Shown here piece after piece: positions 7,056 to 10,335 of a stretch of 10,335 nucleotides of DNA (the stretch's first letter is position 1; each line of letters opens with the position of its first letter). Where the stretch lies: NCBI GenBank assembly GCA_021793595.1, contig JAJYSL010000150.1:1-10335 (forward strand). Direction: 5' to 3'. The notes below the pieces were generated by a model. That model was given only the letters and a program-made list of their open reading frames with translations, was not told where the DNA came from and searched no databases. The DNA is from Acidobacteriota bacterium. GTDB lineage: Bacteria; Acidobacteriota; Terriglobia; Terriglobales; Acidobacteriaceae. Both the position numbers and the translations under genes were made by a program.

Positions 7056-8243
7056 TCAGGAGCTGTCAACTCCGCACCTCGGTTGGTTAGGCAGTGTCAG
7101 GTTCGGGTGGAAATAAAGTTGGGCGCAGGTCATCCGCTCGACGACAAGCATGACGCCGGAGCAGGCTGGGCAGCGTAGTTGAATGTCAGCGGCGGGCCGA
7201 TCTGCGCAGGCCGCTGCGCCGAGCAACTGGCGGCAGCGCGCAAGTGCGGTTTCCCGCCTGCGGTTGGCGAAGAAGCCGAAGTGGCGGATGCGGACTAGTC
7301 CTTTGGGCAGAACGTGAAGAAGAAATCTGCGCAGGAACTCATCGGCTGACAGCGTCATGACCTTCTGCTTGCTGCCGTGGGCATAGTCTCGCCAGCGGAA
7401 GGAGACGCGGTCGTTTTCGAAGGCCACAAGTCGATGGTTGGAGATAGCGACGCGATGGGTGTAACGAGCCAGGTAGTTGAGAACATGGTCGGCGCCGCCG
7501 AAGGGTGGCTTGGCGTATACGACCCAGTCCTGCCGGAACAGTTGGCGGAGAAAACCGGAGAAGCAGCCTGGCGCTGCCAGATTCAGTTGTGAGCCGTGAA
7601 ACTGAAGCTTGTCCTGCTCGAAGAGTTGCTTCAGTCCAGCGACGAACTTGCCGCGGAACACGCGGCTGAGAGCCTTGACGGGCAGGAAGAATCGGCGCGA
7701 GGAATCAATCCATCTGGAGCCGTCGAGGGCGAGTCCGCCGGCGGGAACGATGTAGTGGACATGGGGATGATGCTCAAGGTTCTGTCCCCAGGTATGGAGC
7801 ACGCCGAGAAACCCGATGTCGGCTCCCAGGTGCTTGGGATCGCGAGCCAGTTCGAGCAGCGAAGCGGCGCTGGCGCGGAAAAGCAGGTCGTAGAGCAGTC
7901 GCTTGTTCTGAAGGATCAGAGCGGAGAGCTCATGCGGCAGCGTGAAGACGATGTGGAAGTACGGCACGGGCAATAGTTCAGCCGAGCGCGCCGCCAGCCA
8001 TTTTGCGCGTGCGTTGCCCTGGCACTTCGGACAGTGCCGCGATCGGCATGAGTTGAATGAGATGGCCTGATGGCCGCAGCGGACGCACTGATCAAGATGA
8101 CCGCCCAGTGCCGCGGTACGGCAGCGGACGATGGCATCGAGCACCTTGCGATGCACCCATGCAAAGTGTGACTTGTGCTTCTCCCAGAATCTGTTGCCCG
8201 CCGCGCGGACGATGTCGGCCACCTCGAGGGTGGGCCGGCTCAT
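7056..8243 (-). CDS. IS91-family HUH/Y2 transposase
   Basis: A 395-aa rolling-circle transposase. Visible motifs: an N-terminal zinc-finger-like cluster (C53, C56, C66, C71, C74, the last three in SCRSRHCPKC), the HUH metal-binding motif HPHVH (H161, H163), and the paired tyrosines Y257 and Y261 in NYLARYTHRVAIS. The two tyrosines are spaced as in IS91. These residues nick single-stranded DNA and hold it covalently during rolling-circle transposition. Length is typical of the family. The ATG overlaps the stop of the integrase gene by 4 nt (ATGA), so translation is probably coupled. The gene appears intact. Its GC-rich codon use differs mildly from the defence-type genes to the left, as expected for a transferred element. 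Confidence 0.95.
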   Translation of the reverse strand: MSRPTLEVADIVRAAGNRFWEKHKSHFAWVHRKVLDAIVRCRTAALGGHLDQCVRCGHQAISFNSCRSRHCPKCQGNARAKWLAARSAELLPVPYFHIVFTLPHELSALILQNKRLLYDLLFRASAASLLELARDPKHLGADIGFLGVLHTWGQNLEHHPHVHYIVPAGGLALDGSRWIDSSRRFFLPVKALSRVFRGKFVAGLKQLFEQDKLQFHGSQLNLAAPGCFSGFLRQLFRQDWVVYAKPPFGGADHVLNYLARYTHRVAISNHRLVAFENDRVSFRWRDYAHGSKQKVMTLSADEFLRRFLLHVLPKGLVRIRHFGFFANRRRETALARCRQLLGAAACADRPAADIQLRCPACSGVMLVVERMTCAQLYFHPNLTLPNQPRCGVDSS

Positions 8244-9154
8244 CGCTTCATCAGCCTCCTGGAGCGCTTCACCTCAACGGGACTAGAAATCTCGATTGCT
8301 TCTAGCGGACTGGCGACCGCCTGCAGATGGCGGTGGGACAGATGCAGATAGAGTGTCGTATCGCCGATCTTGGCATGGCCAAGCAATACCTGAATGGTGC
8401 GAAGGTCGGCGCCGGCTTCCAGCATATGAGTTGCGAAGCTGTGTCGAAGCAAATGCGGCGCAACACGCTTGTTGATGCCGGAGCGCTTGCCCGCCTCGTT
8501 CACGGCCTTCCACACGACCTTCGGAGTGATGGGCACATCTGCCCGCCAGTTGTTCACCGTGCCGGGGAACAGATAGGTCTTGGGCTTCATCCAGCGCCAG
8601 TACTCACGCAGAGTCTCCAACACCTTGGGGCACAAGAGAACATCGCGATCGCGGCCTCCCTTGCCCTTGTGGACATGAATGACCATGCGTTCGCTGTCGA
8701 TATCGGAGACCTTGAGATGGCACAGCTCCGAGCAGCGGATGCCGGTTGAATACAGTGTCATCACCATGGCGCGGCGCATCAGGTTCTCTGCCGAATCGAT
8801 CACCCGCTGAACTTCTTCTGGACTGAGTACAACGGGCAATTGCCTGGGACGCTTGGGAAATGGAATGTGTTCGGGGAGATACGGGCGTCGCAGCGTCTTG
8901 ACGTAGAGAAACCGCAAAGCCGCGGTGCAGCATGCGACCGTCCCTGCCTGGAGCTTGCGTTCTCGAAACAGATAGGCCTGATACTGCCGGATATGATCCG
9001 GTCCCAACCTGTCTGGCGAGCGGTGAAAGTACCCGGCAAACTCTTCTACCGCGTGCAGGTAAGTGCAAATCGTGTTCTGTGAGTAGTTGCGACGCTGGAG
9101 TTCATCCAGCATCTTCTGCCGAAGATGGGTCACAAAAGCCTCCTTGTGACCCAC
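8240..9154 (-). CDS. Tyrosine recombinase (XerC/XerD-like integrase) of the IS91-type element
   Basis: A 304-aa site-specific recombinase. Residues about 10-95 look like the SAM-like core-binding domain (YSQNTICTYLHAVEEFAGYF). The catalytic domain has R140 (STGIRCSEL), K165 in the beta-hairpin (HKGKGGRDR), H234-x2-R237 (PHLLRHSFATHML), H260 (LLGHAKIGDT) and the nucleophile Y269 (TLYLHLS), so all expected active-site residues are present. It lies upstream of, and overlaps by 4 nt, the IS91-type transposase. This arrangement is known in part of that family, where the integrase's role is unclear; resolving intermediates or choosing target sites are possibilities. It is unlikely to be the host XerC/D, because of the two-gene arrangement and flanking repeats. 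Confidence 0.95.
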   Translation of the reverse strand: MGHKEAFVTHLRQKMLDELQRRNYSQNTICTYLHAVEEFAGYFHRSPDRLGPDHIRQYQAYLFRERKLQAGTVACCTAALRFLYVKTLRRPYLPEHIPFPKRPRQLPVVLSPEEVQRVIDSAENLMRRAMVMTLYSTGIRCSELCHLKVSDIDSERMVIHVHKGKGGRDRDVLLCPKVLETLREYWRWMKPKTYLFPGTVNNWRADVPITPKVVWKAVNEAGKRSGINKRVAPHLLRHSFATHMLEAGADLRTIQVLLGHAKIGDTTLYLHLSHRHLQAVASPLEAIEISSPVEVKRSRRLMKR

Positions 9155-9196
9155 ACCTTACACGGCCCAAAAGGCTGAGGGACCACCCATGCCGCA

Positions 9197-9219
9197 GCGT
9201 CCGCCGCGCCAGCGGCTTA
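9197..9219 (-). repeat. Right inverted repeat of the IS91/integrase element, inner part (split by IS5)
   Basis: GCGTCCGCCGCGCCAGCGGC plus TTA at 9197-9219 joins to GTACAAACG at 10114-10122 once IS5 and one TA copy are removed. The rejoined sequence is the reverse complement of 6785-6820 apart from two mismatches and a 4-nt gap. Confidence 0.75.
9218..9219. repeat. TA target-site duplication of IS5 (left copy; right copy 10112-10113)
   Basis: A TA flanks each end of the 892-bp insertion. Removing one copy restores the inverted repeat of the older element, so the duplication is supported by independent evidence. TA duplications fit the IS427 subgroup of IS5. A 4-bp reading (TTAG against CTAG) has a mismatch. 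Confidence 0.7.
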
Positions 9220-9236
9220 GAGCCTGTTATGAAGTT
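9220..9236 (+). repeat. IS5 left terminal inverted repeat
   Basis: GAGCCTGTTATGAAGTT, identical to the reverse complement of 10095-10111. Confidence 0.9.
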
Positions 9237-9288
9237 TGCACCAAGATAGGTGCTTACGCTGGGCGTCGATTCCATTCATGATGGAGGG

Positions 9289-10095
9289 ATGGAGAGCAAG
9301 GTCAAGGGCGGATATCCGAGCGATGTTTCGGATGAAGAGTGGGCGTTTGTGCTGCCGTATTTGTTGCTGAGCCGCGAGGACAGCGCCCATCGGGAGCACG
9401 ATCTGCGGGCTGTGTTCAACGGCGTTCGCTACATTGCGCGGACGGGCAACCAATGGCGGTTCATGCCGCACGATTATCCTCCGTGGCCTGCGATTTATCA
9501 GCAGATGCAGCGCTGGATGCGGGCCGGATGCTTCCAGCGGCTGGTCGAAGACACGCGCATTCTGCTGCGCGAGTTTGCCGGACGCAAGGGCCAGCCGACG
9601 GCCGCCTGTATCGACAGTCGCACGCTGCAATCCACGCCCGAGAGCGGCGCGCGCGCAGGTTACGACGGCGCAAAACGGCGCAAGGGTTCCAAGGTCCACA
9701 TCGCAGTCGACACGTTGGGCCACCTGCTTGCGCTGCGCGTGACGGGTGCCGATCAGGGAGACCGTGCCCAGGTCGAGGCGCTCGCCGAAGAGATGCAACG
9801 GGTGACCGGTGGCACGGTGGAGATGGCTTATGTCGATCAAGGCTACACCGGGCAGACTGCGGCGGAGGCCGCCCACAGTCGCGGTATCCGGCTTGAAGTG
9901 GTCAAGCACCCGATGGCCAAACGCGGCTTCGTGCTGCTGCCGCGCCGATGGGTGGTGGAGAGAAGCTTCGCCTGGGCCGCGCGCTTCCGAAGACTCGCCA
10001 GAGATTATGAACGGCTCGACACTACGCTCAAAGGTTTCCATTACGTCAGCTTCGCCTGTCTCATGATCGCCAATATGTTCAAACAACTCGCATGA
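9289..10095 (+). CDS. IS5-family DDE transposase
   Basis: From ATG 9289 the product is 268 aa. A GTG at 9250 would add 13 residues of no family character. GGAGG at 9283-9287 is only one base from the ATG, unusually close, so the start is not certain. The N-terminus YPSDVSDEEWAFVLPYL and the block FNGVRYIARTGNQWRFMPHDYPPW are typical of IS5 transposases. The DDE triad is visible: D109 (ACIDSRTLQ), D183 (YVDQGYTG) and E224 (RRWVVERSFAW). These bind metal and carry out cut-and-paste transposition. The frame is uninterrupted and ends with TGA at 10093-10095, at the inner edge of the right terminal repeat. Confidence 0.95.
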   Translation: MESKVKGGYPSDVSDEEWAFVLPYLLLSREDSAHREHDLRAVFNGVRYIARTGNQWRFMPHDYPPWPAIYQQMQRWMRAGCFQRLVEDTRILLREFAGRKGQPTAACIDSRTLQSTPESGARAGYDGAKRRKGSKVHIAVDTLGHLLALRVTGADQGDRAQVEALAEEMQRVTGGTVEMAYVDQGYTGQTAAEAAHSRGIRLEVVKHPMAKRGFVLLPRRWVVERSFAWAARFRRLARDYERLDTTLKGFHYVSFACLMIANMFKQLA

Positions 10096-10335
10096 ACTTC
10101 ATAACAGGCTCTAGTACAAACGCCGTACTCGTAAGTGAACTTGATCCTGGACTTTATGTAGCAGCGATTTCTAGTGACACATGGGAAGTTTATACAGGGT
10201 GGAGAAAGCTCCAGAAGCAGGACATTCCGTTGTACAAATTTTCAATACAGATTCAATGCGATTGCGATTCAGCATTCTGTAGAAGGTTCAACTCCAAGCT
10301 TCGGGACAGTTTGCCACTGTTGAGAAATCCTGCGA
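10092..10335 (+). pseudogene. 5'-disrupted gene running off the right edge, with a start supplied by IS5
   Basis: A frame is open without a stop from ATG 10092 to the end of the window (81 codons). The first codons (MNFITGS) come from the IS5 terminal repeat and the next few from the end of the IS91-type element. The host part begins near 10123 and reads VLVSELDPGLYVAAISSDTWEVYTGW..., then IPLYKFSIQIQCDCDSAFCRRF. It has mixed secondary-structure character and is clearly more AT-rich than the mobile elements, so it looks like real coding sequence. I recognise no family. The ATG overlaps the transposase TGA (ATGA), so translational coupling could express the truncated product. No start codon of host origin is visible before a TTG well inside the frame. 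The original 5' end was probably removed or separated by the insertions. Confidence 0.55.
10095..10111 (-). repeat. IS5 right terminal inverted repeat
   Basis: AACTTCATAACAGGCTC, the reverse complement of 9220-9236. Confidence 0.9.

Larger units (their letters stand above)
9220..10111 (+). mobile_element. IS5-family insertion sequence (892 bp, apparently complete)
   Basis: The ends are perfect 17-bp inverted repeats: GAGCCTGTTATGAAGTT at 9220-9236, and its reverse complement at 10095-10111. One intact transposase gene fills the interior. It is flanked by TA on both sides. Size, single DDE transposase and TA target agree with the IS5 family, possibly subgroup IS427, although many members of that subgroup use two overlapping frames and this one uses one. 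It has inserted in the terminal repeat of the IS91-type element, so it is the more recent arrival. Confidence 0.92.
6785..10122 (-). mobile_element. IS91-family element with integrase gene, bounded by inverted repeats and interrupted by IS5
   Basis: The element comprises an upstream tyrosine recombinase gene and an overlapping IS91-type transposase gene, both on the minus strand. It is about 2.4 kb once the IS5 insertion is removed. A subset of IS91-family elements is known to carry such an integrase. Inverted repeats of 32-36 nt bracket the pair: 6785-6820 on the left, and 9197-9219 continued at 10114-10122 on the right. I see no flanking target duplication, as expected for a rolling-circle HUH element. 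The left limit could extend to about 6713 if the adjoining hairpin is part of the origin end. The transposase and integrase frames are both intact. Confidence 0.75.

Noticed and set aside
6827..7069. An 80-codon minus-strand frame downstream of the IS91-type transposase
   Set aside because: It is Pro/Arg-rich, overlaps the transposase stop and occupies the normally untranslated origin-side region of such elements.
9217..10086. A 289-codon open frame on the minus strand
   Set aside because: It lies entirely opposite the IS5 transposase, which has intact DDE motifs. The antisense product lacks domain-like patterning and is explained by GC-rich codon bias.
1..10335. CRISPR array, tRNA or rRNA genes
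   Set aside because: No regularly spaced direct repeats and no tRNA- or rRNA-like sequence were seen on reading both strands.

Overview
The window looks like a bacterial accessory (defence-type) island ending in a stack of mobile elements. Gene content alone does not fix the host. Moderately high GC, weak Shine-Dalgarno sequences and GC-rich intergenic hairpins built on GGGTGCCAC and AGGGGAC motifs remind me of Acidobacteriota, but this is a low-confidence impression.

Left part (1-6626), all genes on +. A short C-terminal coding remnant (1-126) and a gene-poor stretch precede four intact genes. They are (i) an 875-aa SMC/RecF-type AAA ATPase with Walker A, a Rad50-like CxxC, an ABC signature, Walker B, an H-loop and a C-terminal R-x3-E...H pattern resembling the PrrC/RloC anticodon-nuclease triad; (ii) a 154-aa HEPN-like protein with an RNNIH motif; (iii) a 519-aa protein with TPR-like repeats and a C-terminal LA2681-type HEPN domain (RNRLEH); and (iv) a 294-aa trypsin-like serine protease with an intact His-Asp-Ser triad and no secretion signal. 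HEPN domains are commonly RNases of toxin and abortive-infection systems, and cytosolic trypsin-like proteases recur in conflict systems. A reasonable hypothesis is therefore that genes (iii) and (iv), the closest pair, form a protease-HEPN module, with (i) and (ii) as neighbouring defence genes. No functional link is shown by the sequence itself.

Right part (6700-10335). A two-gene element on the minus strand encodes a tyrosine recombinase followed, with a 4-nt ATGA overlap, by an IS91-type HUH/Y2 transposase. Reading across it, I found imperfect inverted repeats of 32-36 nt at its two sides (6785-6820, and 9197-9219 plus 10114-10122). The right copy has been split by an intact IS5-family insertion (9220-10111) with 17-bp terminal repeats and a TA target duplication. 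A strong 19-bp hairpin at 6712-6782 abuts the left repeat and is preceded by GTTC (GAAC in transposase orientation), as expected for an IS91 origin end. To the right of the IS5 copy lies an open frame that runs off the window. Its only visible start codon is inside the IS5 end, so it looks like the surviving part of an interrupted gene.

Sequential insertion (IS91/integrase element first, IS5 into its end later) next to several toxin-like genes is typical of a defence island.
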